From positions 6,591,652-6,655,651 of the forward strand of contig NZ_CP100416.1 in NCBI RefSeq assembly GCF_026017845.1: a DNA stretch of 64,000 nt, in the 5' to 3' direction. Position 1 is the first letter of the stretch, and every line of letters starts with the position of its first letter. The translations under genes and the position numbers were made by a program. Below, one piece after another: positions 42,842-51,626 of this stretch. This stretch comes from Amycolatopsis mediterranei (GTDB taxonomy: Bacteria > Actinomycetota > Actinomycetes > Mycobacteriales > Pseudonocardiaceae). Under the pieces are notes generated by a model. That model searched no databases, was not told the origin of the DNA, and saw only the letters and a list, made by a program, of their open reading frames with translations.

Positions 42842-43225
42842 ATGGGCGAACCGGACCAAACGGACCCCGTCGGAGGTATCGCGGACCAGATCGCCGAGCT
42901 GGTCCGACGGGAGATCTCCCACGCGAAGAAAGAACTGCGCGAGAGCGCGAAGTCGGCCGGGCTGGGCGGCGGCATGATCGGCGCCGCGGGTGTGGCAGGT
43001 CTCTACGGCGGCGCCTCGATCACCGCAGCGGCCGTGCTGTTGCTGGCTCGCCGCCTCCCGCCGTGGGCGTCCGCGGCGCTCGTCGGCGCCGGTGTCTCGG
43101 TTGCCGGAGCAGTGTTGGCGCGGCGAGGTATCGGCAAGGTGCGCGAAGCGTCCGCGCTTCCCCGCGAGACGATTCGCGAAACCAAGGAAACGCTCGATGG
43201 CACTGGCGGTGACCCCGTCCCGTGA
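42842..43225 (+). CDS. Phage-holin-like membrane protein (Holin-X / PF07332-type)
   Basis: ATG 42842 follows AAAGGAG by six bases. 127 residues: an amphipathic start (GGIADQIAELVRREISHAKK), two membrane helices (GGMIGAAGVAGLYGGASITAA; ASAALVGAGVSVAGAVLAR) and a basic C-terminal tail. The Holin-X group is widespread in actinobacteria and usually not phage-derived. First gene of the run leading to formate dehydrogenase. Confidence 0.82.
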   Translation: MGEPDQTDPVGGIADQIAELVRREISHAKKELRESAKSAGLGGGMIGAAGVAGLYGGASITAAAVLLLARRLPPWASAALVGAGVSVAGAVLARRGIGKVREASALPRETIRETKETLDGTGGDPVP

Positions 43226-43316
43226 AGTGTTCCAGCGTAGAAGCCCTGCGCGCGCCGCACCTCACGCGGGACGACACCGACGGGGCCCTCCGTCGCCACC
43301 GGATCCAGGAGCAGCG

Positions 43317-43796
43317 ATGACCGAAACCCCACGCACCACCAAGCCCGCGACGTTCCTCGTGCAGCGCACCACGGCAGTGGTGGGAGCGATCTTCCTGATC
43401 GTCGGCGTGCTCGGGTTCATCCCCGGGATCACGACCCACTACGACCAGTTGCAGTTCGCCGGCCACCATTCGATGGCTCAACTGTTCGACGTGTTCACCG
43501 TGTCGGTCCTGCACAATCTCGTCCACCTGCTGTTCGGGGTGGTCGGCGTGATCGCGGCCCGCTACCCCGGCGGTTCTCGGGCCTACCTGATGATCGGTGG
43601 CCTGGTCTATCTCATCCTGTGCGTCTACGGCCTGGGAACGGACAGTGCCGGCGCCCCGAACTTCGTCCCCGTGAACGACGCCGACAACTGGCTGCACCTC
43701 GGGCTCGGCGTCGGCATGATCGCGCTGGGCATCGGCTGTACCGCGCTCGACCGGCGACGCGGCGACTTCCCGCCGCGCGATGTGCGAAAGGCATGA
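43317..43796 (+). CDS. DUF4383 membrane protein
   Basis: 159 residues, four membrane helices. The family marks are in the middle: HNLVHLLFGVVGVIAARYP and NFVPVNDADNWLHLGLGVGM. DUF4383 proteins are short actinobacterial membrane proteins of unknown role. Only 91 bp after the Holin-X gene and 4 bp before the next. Confidence 0.85.
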   Translation: MTETPRTTKPATFLVQRTTAVVGAIFLIVGVLGFIPGITTHYDQLQFAGHHSMAQLFDVFTVSVLHNLVHLLFGVVGVIAARYPGGSRAYLMIGGLVYLILCVYGLGTDSAGAPNFVPVNDADNWLHLGLGVGMIALGIGCTALDRRRGDFPPRDVRKA

Positions 43797-43800
43797 CGGG

Positions 43801-44097
43801 ATGGCGACCCGGCAGCAAGTGCAGGACCTCGTCGCGCTCGGCTTGGACTACACCGAGATCGGCCGCCGGCTCGGCATCCCACCGGGTCTGGCCCATCTCA
43901 TCGGCACCGGGCTGCCCGCGGACGGCGGGGACGCGCCGAGCCCGGAGGAACGCCGGATCCGCGGGCTGCCACCGTCCGGACAGGACCTGTCCAATCCGGA
44001 GCACGCGAACCCGACCGGCCGCGAGACGGTGCGCCGCTGGATCGCCGAGCGTGTCCGCGCGGACGCGCAAATGCGGGCCGCGGGAAGCCAGGTTTGA
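43801..44097 (+). CDS. HTH-like small protein upstream of formate dehydrogenase
   Basis: 98 residues from ATG 43801. The first half has a helix-turn-helix-like pattern (QDLVALGLDYTEIGRRLGIP, GLAHLIGTGLP). The second half is polar and ends in a helix (ETVRRWIAERVRADAQM). Its position 47 bp before the formate dehydrogenase gene suggests regulation or assembly of that enzyme. Function unknown. Confidence 0.65.
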   Translation: MATRQQVQDLVALGLDYTEIGRRLGIPPGLAHLIGTGLPADGGDAPSPEERRIRGLPPSGQDLSNPEHANPTGRETVRRWIAERVRADAQMRAAGSQV

Positions 44098-44144
44098 TCG
44101 GGGAAAACCCCGGGTAAACGCGCGCAGAGCGATGGAGGTGAGCG

Positions 44145-47100
44145 ATGGGCCTGAAGCGCTGGGTCTCGGAGTGGCCGGTCTACCGGCAGCTGACCGAGAA
44201 CGACCCGACAGGTCGCGGAGCGGCGGCCAAGAGCCGCATCAGCCTCGAACTCACCCCGCGCACCACGAACGCGGACAAAGTGGTCAAATCAGTCTGCCCG
44301 TACTGTGCGGTCGGGTGTGGCCAGAACGTCTACGTCGAGAACGAGAAGGTCACCCAGATCGAGGGTGACCCCGACTCGCCGGTCAGCCGCGGCCGGCTCT
44401 GCCCCAAGGGCTCGGCGAGCCTGCAGCTGACCACCGGCTCGGCCCGCGAACACCAAGTGCTCTACCGCAAGCCGTACGGCACCGAGTGGGAGACCCTCGA
44501 CCTCGAGACCGCGATGGACATGATCGCGGACCGCACCATCGCCGCCCGCGCCGAGGGCTGGCAATGGGAGGTCGACGGCAAGCGCACCCGCCGCACCATG
44601 GGCATCGCCAGCCTCGGTGGCGCGACCCTGGACAACGAAGAGAACTACCTGATCAAGAAGCTCTTCACGGCGCTGGGCGCGATCCAGATCGAGAACCAGG
44701 CCCGGATTTGACACTCCGCCACCGTTCCCAGTTTGGGGACTTCCTTCGGTCGTGGCGGGGCCACGACGTTCCAGCAGGACCTGGCGAACGCCGACTGCAT
44801 CCTCATCGAGGGCTCGAACATGGCCGAGTGCCACCCGGTCGGGTTCCAGTGGGTGATGGAAGCCAAGGCGCGCGGCGCGAAAGTGATCCACGTCGACCCG
44901 CGGTTCACCCGCACCAGCGCGCTGGCGGACATCCACGTTCCGCTGCGCGCGGGCACGGACATCGCGTTCCTCGGCGGCATCGTCCATTACGTGTTGCAGG
45001 AGGAGAAGTACTTCCGTGAGTACCTGCTGGCGTACTCGAACGCGGCCACGATCATCGCCGAGGAGTTCGCCGACACCGAGGACCTCGACGGCGTCTTCTC
45101 CGGCCTGAACCGCGAACAGCGCAGCTACGACACGCAGACCTGGCAATACGCCGGCAGCGACATGCAGGCGGCCTCCGGCGAGCGGGACCAGGAGTGGGAC
45201 GAGCGCACCGGCGAGGGCAGTTCGGTGAGCGAGGCGGGCCGCGGCGAAGCCCACGGTTCCGGCGGCGCCGAGGTGGGCGCCGAGCCGGAGGTCGACGTCA
45301 CGCTGCAGCACCCGCGGTGCGTGTTCCAGATCCTCAAGCGGCACTTCGCCCGCTACACCCCGGAGATGGTGGAGCAGATCTGCGGCGTCCCGCAGGCCAC
45401 CTTCAGGCAGGTGTGCGAGCTGCTGGCGGAGAACTCCGGGCGGGACCGGACCAGCGCGTTCGCCTACGCGGTCGGCTGGACCCAGCACACGGTGGGCGTC
45501 CAGTACATCCGCACGGCAGCGATCCTGCAGACGCTGCTGGGCAACATCGGCCGTCCCGGCGGCGGGATCCTGGCCTTGCGCGGGCACGCGTCGATCCAGG
45601 GGTCGACCGACATCCCGACGTTGTTCAACCTGCTGCCCGGTTACATCCCGATGCCGCACGCCCACACGAACGAGGACCTTGACACGTTCGTGGAGGCAGA
45701 AGGGACCGAGAAGGGCTACTGGGGCAACATGAAGTCGTACCTGGTGAGCCTGCTCAAGGCCTACTGGGGTCCGGCGGCCCGGCCGGACAACGACTTCTGC
45801 TTCGACCACCTGCCCCGGCTCACCGGCAGCCACAGCACCTACGAAACGGTCATGGAACAGCTGAAGGGCACCTGTAAGGGCTACTTCCTGCTCGGCGAGA
45901 ACCCGGCGGTCGGCTCGGCCAACGCCAAGATGCAGCGGCTGGGCATGGCCAACCTGGACTGGCTCGTCGTGCGGGACTTCTCCCTCATCGAGAGCGCCAT
46001 GTGGTGGAAGGACGGGCCGGAAATCGAAAGCGGCGAGCTGCGCACCGAGGACATCGCCACCGAGGTGTTCTTCCTGCCCGCCGCCGCCCACACCGAGAAG
46101 GACGGCAGCTTCACCAACACCCAGCGGATGCTGCAGTGGCACCACCAGGCGGTCGAGCCGGCCGGGGACGCGCGCAGCGACCTGTGGTTCACCTTCCACC
46201 TGGGCCGCAAGATCCGCGAGAAGCTCCTGGCGGCCACGATGGAAGCGTCCACTTCGGACGAACAGCGCGAGCGCGACCGGCCGGTGCTGGAACTCACCTG
46301 GGACTACCCCACCAAGGGTGAGACGGCGGAGCCCGAGGCCGAGGCGGTGCTGGCCGAGATCAACGGCTGGAACTCCGACGCCGAACCGCTGGAAAGCTAC
46401 GAACAGCTCAAGGACGACGGCTCCACCGCCTGCGGCTGCTGGATCTACTGCGGTGTCTACAAGGACGGCGTCAACCAGGCGTCCCGGCGCAAACCGACCA
46501 CCCAGCAGAACTGGGTCGCCCCCGAGTGGGGCTGGGCCTGGCCCGCCAACCGCCGCATCCTCTACAACCGCGCCTCCGCCGACCCCGACGGCAAACCGTG
46601 GAGCGACCGCAAGGCCCTGGTGTGGTGGGACGCCGAGGAAGGCAAGTGGACCGGCCACGACGTCCCCGACTTCAAGGTCACGAAGGCCCCGGACTTCGAG
46701 CCGGACGAGGGCGCCACCGGCCCGGACGCGCTCACCGGCACCGACGCGTTCATCATGCAGGCCGACGGCAAGGCCTGGCTCTACGCGCCGGCCGGGCTGA
46801 CCGACGGGCCGTTGCCCACGCACTACGAGCCGCAGGACTCGCCGTTCCCGAACCTGCTGTACCCGCAGCAGCGCAACCCGGTCCGGCAGGTTATCCGGCA
46901 CAAGCACAACCGGTTCCAGCCCAGCGGCACCGACCCCGGCTCGGAGGTGTTCCCGTTCGTGGTGACCACCTACCGGCTCACCGAGCACCACACCGCGGGC
47001 GGGATGAGCCGCTGGCAGCCCTACCTCGCCGAACTGCAGCCCGAGCTGTTCTGCGAGATCTCGCCCGAGCTGGCGCGCGAGCGCGGGCTCGAACACCTGG

Positions 47101-47426
47101 GCTGGGCCACGATCGCCACCGCGCGCGGCGTCATCGAGGCCCGGGTGCTGGTCACCGAGCGGCTGACGCCGTTGAAGATCCAAGGCCGGACACTGCACCA
47201 GGTGGGCCTGCCCTACCACTGGGGTCAGAACGGCCTGACCACCGGCGACACGGTCAACGAGCTCATTTCGCTCAGCCTCGACCCGAACAGTCACATCCAG
47301 GAGACCAAGGCCGCGGCCTGCGACATCCGGCCCGGGCGCCGTCCCCGCGGGCCCGGGCGCGCCGAGCTGGTCCGACAATACCAGCACCGAGCGGGGATCA
47401 CCCCGGAAACCGGAACGGAGGTGTGA
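44145..47426 (+). CDS. Formate dehydrogenase alpha subunit, selenocysteine-containing (UGA at residue 189)
   Basis: ATG 44145 follows GGAGG. The frame is open to 47426 except for one TGA at 44709-44711, in ENQARI-U-HSATVPSLG. This is where E. coli FdnG has NQARV-U-HGPTVASL, the molybdenum-binding selenocysteine. The frame is the same on both sides and typical motifs continue (FGRGGATTFQQD, SNMAECHPVGFQWVMEAKA). N-terminal [4Fe-4S] cysteines are in CPYCAVGCG and GRLCPKG. 1093 residues, molybdopterin fold. It oxidises formate to CO2. A hairpin after the UGA looks like a bacterial SECIS. selABCD are not in the window. Confidence 0.92.
44709..44757 (+). promoter_or_regulatory. Selenocysteine UGA and SECIS-like hairpin in the alpha subunit gene
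   Basis: After UGA (44709-44711) come 12 bases, then an upper stem GTTCCC (44724-44729) and GGGGAC (44735-44740) with a five-base AGTTT loop. Outer arms CCGCCAC (44716-44722) and GTGGCGG (44752-44758) can close a longer stem. The distance of about 11-12 bases and the G-U at the loop apex match the E. coli fdhF SECIS. Confidence 0.8.
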
Positions 47427-47427
47427 G

Positions 47428-48312
47428 GTGACCGGACTCGATCCCGCGTCGGCCACCGGCTACCGCGACCACCCGCCGCGCATGGGGTTCTTCACCGACA
47501 CCAGCGTGTGCATCGGCTGCAAGGCCTGCGAAGTCGCCTGCAAGGAGTGGAACGCCGTACCCGAAGACGGCATCGCCCTGACCGGCATGTCCTACGACAA
47601 CACCGTCGGGCTCGGCGCCGACACCTGGCGCCACGTCGCGTTCATCGAGCAGCGCAAGCCGATCTCCCGGCAGGACTCCGGGCTGCACCACGACACCGAC
47701 GTCCTCGCGATGGCCGCCGACGAGCCGTCCACCGACTTCCGCTGGCTGATGTCCTCGGACGTGTGCAAGCACTGCACCGAAGCCGCCTGCCTCGACGTCT
47801 GCCCGACCGGCTCGCTGTTCCGCACCGAGTTCGGCACGGTCGTCGTGCAGGAGGACATCTGCAACGGCTGCGGTTACTGCATTCCCGCGTGCCCCTACGG
47901 CGTCATCGACCAGCGCGATGGCGACGGCCGCGCGTGGAAGTGCACGCTCTGCTACGACCGGCTCGGCCAGGGCCAGGAACCCGCGTGCGCCAAGGCTTGT
48001 CCCACCGACTCCATCCAGTTCGGTCCGCTCGACGAACTCCGCGAACGCGCGCAGAACCGCGTCGAGCAGCTGCAGGACGCCGGTGTCGCCGACGCCCGTC
48101 TCTACGGCGAGAGCCCGGACGACGGCGTCGGCGGCGACGGCGCGTTCTTCCTGCTGCTGGACGAACCCGAGGTGTACGGCCTGCCGCCGGACCCGAAGGT
48201 CACCACCCGCGACCTGCCCGCGATGTGGCGGCACGTCGGCACGGCCGCGGTCACCCTGGTCGGCGGCGCGCTGGCCGCGTTCGCCGCGACGGCACTGGGA
48301 GGGCGGAAATGA
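47428..48312 (+). CDS. Formate dehydrogenase beta subunit (four [4Fe-4S] clusters)
   Basis: GTG 47428 is 1 bp past the alpha stop. 294 residues with four cysteine groups: CIGCKACEVACKEWN, CKHCTEAACLDVCP, CNGCGYCIPACPYG and CTLCYDR plus CAKACP. It ends with one membrane helix (GTAAVTLVGGALAAFAATAL) that anchors it. It passes electrons from the alpha subunit to the membrane quinone site. Confidence 0.93.
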   Translation: MTGLDPASATGYRDHPPRMGFFTDTSVCIGCKACEVACKEWNAVPEDGIALTGMSYDNTVGLGADTWRHVAFIEQRKPISRQDSGLHHDTDVLAMAADEPSTDFRWLMSSDVCKHCTEAACLDVCPTGSLFRTEFGTVVVQEDICNGCGYCIPACPYGVIDQRDGDGRAWKCTLCYDRLGQGQEPACAKACPTDSIQFGPLDELRERAQNRVEQLQDAGVADARLYGESPDDGVGGDGAFFLLLDEPEVYGLPPDPKVTTRDLPAMWRHVGTAAVTLVGGALAAFAATALGGRK

Positions 48313-49304
48313 GCGATCAGGAGGTCCGCCCGGGACGCGAAGCCCTCACCGGTGTGGCCACCGGCCGCAAGCGCCGGCGCAAGCGCGGCGAACAGCCGAT
48401 GGTGCCCGACGCCGAGTTCACCTCCTACTACGGCAAACCGATCATCAACGGCCCCGTCTGGCACTCCCCCGACATCCCCGGCTACCTCTTCCTCGGCGGC
48501 CTGGCGGGCGCGTCCTCTCTGCTCGGCGCCGGTGCTCAAGCGACCGGGCGGGGGACACTGGCGCTCGCGGCGAAGACCGGCGCGTTCGGGGCGATCAGCC
48601 TCTCGCTCGTCGCGCTGGTCCACGACCTCGGCCGGCCCGAGCGGTTCCTGAACATGCTGCGCGTGTTCAAGGTGACGTCGCCGATGAGCGTCGGCTCGTG
48701 GCTGCTGTCCGCCTACGGCCCGCTCGCCGGGGCCGCGGCGGCCTCCGCCGTCACCGGCAAGCTGCCCCGCGTCGGCGCGGCCGCGACGGTGGGCGCCGCC
48801 GCCTTCGGCCCCGCAGTGGCGGCCTACACCGCCGCGCTGGTCAGCGACACCGCCGTGCCCGCCTGGCACGACGGCTACCGCGAGATGCCCTACCTGTTCG
48901 TCGGCTCCGGCGCGAGCGCAGCCGGGGGCCTCGGGCTGCTGGCCGCGCCCGAGCGCGAATGCGCCCCGGCCCGCAACCTCGCACTGTTCGGCTCGGCCCT
49001 CGAGATCGGTGCGCTGAAACGCATGGAGCACCGGCTCGGCATGGTCGCTGAGCCTTACCATTCCGGCAAGGGCGGCAAGTACCTGCGCGCGGCCGAGATC
49101 CTGTCCGCGGCCGGGGTGGCCGGGGCCGCGCTCGGCCGGGGATGGGTGCGACGGCTGTCCGGGGCCGCACTGATCGCCGCCTCCGCCGCAACCCGCTGGG
49201 GCATCTTCCACGCCGGGTTGGACTCCGCCGAAGACCCGAAGTACACGGTCGTGCCGCAACGGCAGCGTGTAACCACGGCTGCCGAAGGTAATTCTTCCGG
49301 GTGA
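48309..49304 (+). CDS. NrfD-type membrane subunit of the formate dehydrogenase
   Basis: ATG 48309 overlaps the beta stop. 331 residues, about eight membrane helices. PDIPGYLFLGGLAGASSLL and LVALVHDLGRPERFLNMLRV are the NrfD/PsrC marks. It should take electrons from the beta subunit and reduce menaquinone. No heme-b subunit (FdnI) is present, so this NrfD type replaces it. Confidence 0.9.
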   Translation: MSDQEVRPGREALTGVATGRKRRRKRGEQPMVPDAEFTSYYGKPIINGPVWHSPDIPGYLFLGGLAGASSLLGAGAQATGRGTLALAAKTGAFGAISLSLVALVHDLGRPERFLNMLRVFKVTSPMSVGSWLLSAYGPLAGAAAASAVTGKLPRVGAAATVGAAAFGPAVAAYTAALVSDTAVPAWHDGYREMPYLFVGSGASAAGGLGLLAAPERECAPARNLALFGSALEIGALKRMEHRLGMVAEPYHSGKGGKYLRAAEILSAAGVAGAALGRGWVRRLSGAALIAASAATRWGIFHAGLDSAEDPKYTVVPQRQRVTTAAEGNSSG

Positions 49305-49576
49305 CCGAAGACAGCGCCGACGCCGTCGTGGTGGCGATCAACGCCGGCAGCGCGGCGGCCCACCAGCAGCTGATCTTCCGGCCCGTGCCCAGTCTCGGCC
49401 GGGCCGACACACCGGTCGATCGCCTGTACCTGGCCGGTGCGTCCGCCCACCCGGGCGACGCCGTCCACGGTGGACCGGGCGCCAACGCCGCCCGCGCCGC
49501 GCTAGCCCGCAACGGCGTCGCCGGCGGTCTCTACCGGGACGTCATCGCCCAGGCCCACCGCCTGCTCTACCGCTGA
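49301..49576 (+). pseudogene. C-terminal remnant of a CrtI-like FAD oxidoreductase
   Basis: The frame starts in the NrfD stop (GTGA) and reads HQQLIFRPVPSLGRADTPVD, LYLAGASAHPGDAVHGGPGA, NAARAALARNGV. This is the conserved C-terminal end of phytoene-desaturase-like FAD proteins (the usual length is about 500 residues). The N-terminal FAD part is missing, so only 91 codons survive. It could be a leftover of a gene lost by insertion of the next operon. Confidence 0.75.
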
Positions 49577-49651
49577 GCGGCCGACGTTTGACCGCCGCGC
49601 AGTGTGGGTAAGCGCCCGCACGACTGTGCCGACGAAAAGGGTGGTTGCGGC

Positions 49652-50785
49652 GTGCCGATGGATTACTCCGTGGCGGTGGACGAAGTGGTGGCCGGCAGGG
49701 TCGCGCCGGACGCGGAGGAGGTCGATCGGACCGGGACGTTCCCGAGGGCCTCGATTTCCGCGCTGGGCTCCGCCGGCCTGCTCGGCCTGCTCAGCTCGCC
49801 CGAGGACGGCGGTGCCGGAGCAGGACTGGACGCGGCCGCGGTGGTGATCGAGCGGCTGGCCCGGGCGTGCGGCTCGACCGCCATGGTCGTGCTCATGCAC
49901 TACGCGGCTTCGGCGGTCGTGGACGCGCACGGATCGCCGGAGGCCAAGCGCGCCATTGCGAGCGGGCGGCACCTGACCACGCTCGCCTTCTCCGAGTCGG
50001 GTTCGCGCAGCCACTTCTGGGCCCCGCTGAGCACCGCCAAGGCCGAAGACGACAAGGTGCTGCTGGACGCCCGCAAGAGCTGGGTGACCTCGGCCGGCGA
50101 AGCCGACAGCTACGTGTGGTCCAGCAAACCGCTGGGCGACAGCGGAGCGATGACCCTGTGGCTGGTGCCCGCCGACACGCCCGGCCTGGAGGTGCACGGT
50201 CGGTTCGACGGCCTCGGCCTGCGCGGCAACGCCTCCACCCCGATCACCGCCACCTCGGCCGAAATCCCCGCCGACGCCCGCCTGGGCCCCGACGGCGCCG
50301 GGCTCGACATCGCGCTCACCACCGCCCTACCGCGCTTCCTCGTGCTCAACGCGGCCTTCTCGCTCGGCGTCATGGAAGCCCTCGTCGCGGCGGCCGCCGA
50401 CCACCTGACGGGCACCCGGCTGGAGCACCTCGGCGAAAGCCTCGCCGACCAGCCCGCCCGGCGCGCGCAGTTCGCGTCGCTGCGGACCCGCACCGACGAG
50501 GTCCGCGCCTTCCTCGGCGACACCCTCACCGCACTGGCCACCGAACGCCCGGACGCGATGCTGCGTGTCCTGCAGGTCAAGCTGGTCGCGGCCGAAGCGG
50601 CCGCCGAGGTCGCCGACGGGGTCATGCGGCTGTGCGGCGGCTCGGCGTTCCGCAAGGACCTCGGCATCGAACGCCGGTTCCGCGACGCCCTGGCTGCGCG
50701 CGTGATGGCGCCGACGACCGAGGCACTGCAGGACTTCGTCGGCCGGGCGGCCCTCGACCTGCCCCTGTTCGCGGCGGAGGCGTGA
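49652..50785 (+). CDS. Acyl-CoA-dehydrogenase-fold flavoenzyme
   Basis: GTG 49652 (AAGGGTGG upstream; ATG 49658 is an alternative). 377 residues with the ACAD order: helical N-domain (RTGTFPRASISALGSAGLLG), beta domain (LTTLAFSESGSRSHFWAPLS, ARKSWVTSAGEADSYVW) and C-terminal four-helix domain (VLQVKLVAAEAAAEVADGVM, RLCGGSAFRKDLGIERRFRD). The catalytic Glu position of acyl-CoA dehydrogenases is not obvious, so it may be a flavin-dependent monooxygenase (DszC/SfnB-like) rather than a fatty-acid enzyme. It leads a three-gene operon. Confidence 0.85.
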   Translation: MPMDYSVAVDEVVAGRVAPDAEEVDRTGTFPRASISALGSAGLLGLLSSPEDGGAGAGLDAAAVVIERLARACGSTAMVVLMHYAASAVVDAHGSPEAKRAIASGRHLTTLAFSESGSRSHFWAPLSTAKAEDDKVLLDARKSWVTSAGEADSYVWSSKPLGDSGAMTLWLVPADTPGLEVHGRFDGLGLRGNASTPITATSAEIPADARLGPDGAGLDIALTTALPRFLVLNAAFSLGVMEALVAAAADHLTGTRLEHLGESLADQPARRAQFASLRTRTDEVRAFLGDTLTALATERPDAMLRVLQVKLVAAEAAAEVADGVMRLCGGSAFRKDLGIERRFRDALAARVMAPTTEALQDFVGRAALDLPLFAAEA

Positions 50786-51626
50786 TGACCTTGCTGCTGG
50801 GAGCGGTTGCCTACGACCCCAAGGTCGTCACCATCTGGAGCGGGTTCCGCGACTGGCTGCGCGACCAGGGCCTGGCCTTCGACTACGTGCTCTACTCGAA
50901 CTACGAACGCCAGACCGAGGACCTCGTGGCCGGCCGAATCCACGCTGCCTGGCATTCCCCGCTGGCTTGGGTGCGCACCTGCCGCCTGGCCAAGGCCGAG
51001 GGACAGACCATCCACCCGCTGGTCATGCGCGACACCGACCGCGACCTGACCTCGGTGATCGTCACCCGGGCCGACGCTCCCCACCGGACCCTCGCCGACC
51101 TCGCCGGCGGCACCGTGGCGCTCGGCGCGGTGGACTCCCCGCAGGCGACCCTGATCCCCGGCGCGCTGCTGCGGCAAGCCGGTCTCGTCGGCGGGAAGAA
51201 CGTCACGGTCCGCCGGTTCGACGTCGGCGTCGGCCTGCACGGCGACCACATCGGCGGCGAACGCGACGCCGCGCGGGCCCTGGCCACCGGCGACGTCGAC
51301 GCCGCGGCGATGACCGACGGCAACCACCTGCTCTTCACCCGCGAAGGCACCCTGCCCGCCGGCGGCACCCGGATCCTGGCCGCACCACCCCGTACGACCA
51401 CTGCGTCCTCGCGGTCACCGACACCCCGCTCACCCGCCGGCTCGGCGAGCTGCTGACGTCGATGTCCCACGCGGACCCCCGGGTGCGGCCGCTGCTGGAC
51501 CTCGAAGGCCTCACGCGCTGGGAGCCCGGCCGGACCACCGGCTACGCGCAGCTGGAAGCCGCGGTCGACCAGGTCGGCTTCTACGACGTCGACGGGACGA
51601 TCACCGCGGCGGAGTACCGGCCGTGA
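50785..51626 (+). CDS. PhnD-like substrate-binding-fold protein, broken by a 1-bp frameshift as read
   Basis: ATG 50785 overlaps the flavoenzyme stop. It resembles PhnD-type (phosphonate/phosphite) binding proteins: FRDWLRDQGLAFDYVLYSNY, HAAWHSPLAWVRTCR, TRADAPHRTLADLAGGTVAL, SPQATLIPGALLRQAG. It has no signal peptide, and no permease or ATPase gene is near, so it probably works in the cytoplasm. At 51388-51391 a run of four C should be five; adding one C joins ILAAPP to PYDHCVLAVTDTPLT and the ending DVDGTITAAEYRP at 51626. The frameshift is real or a sequencing error. Confidence 0.78.

Noticed and set aside
42842..43225. Prophage signal from the holin-like gene
   Set aside because: Holin-X proteins are normal chromosomal membrane proteins in actinobacteria, and no other phage gene is near.
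44145..44711. Reading the formate dehydrogenase alpha chain as a truncated gene plus a second gene starting at 44733
   Set aside because: The TGA is at the selenocysteine position, the frame is unbroken on both sides and a SECIS-like hairpin follows.
44289..47456. 1055-codon open frame on the reverse strand opposite formate dehydrogenase
   Set aside because: Shadow of the alpha subunit gene; no recognisable domain.
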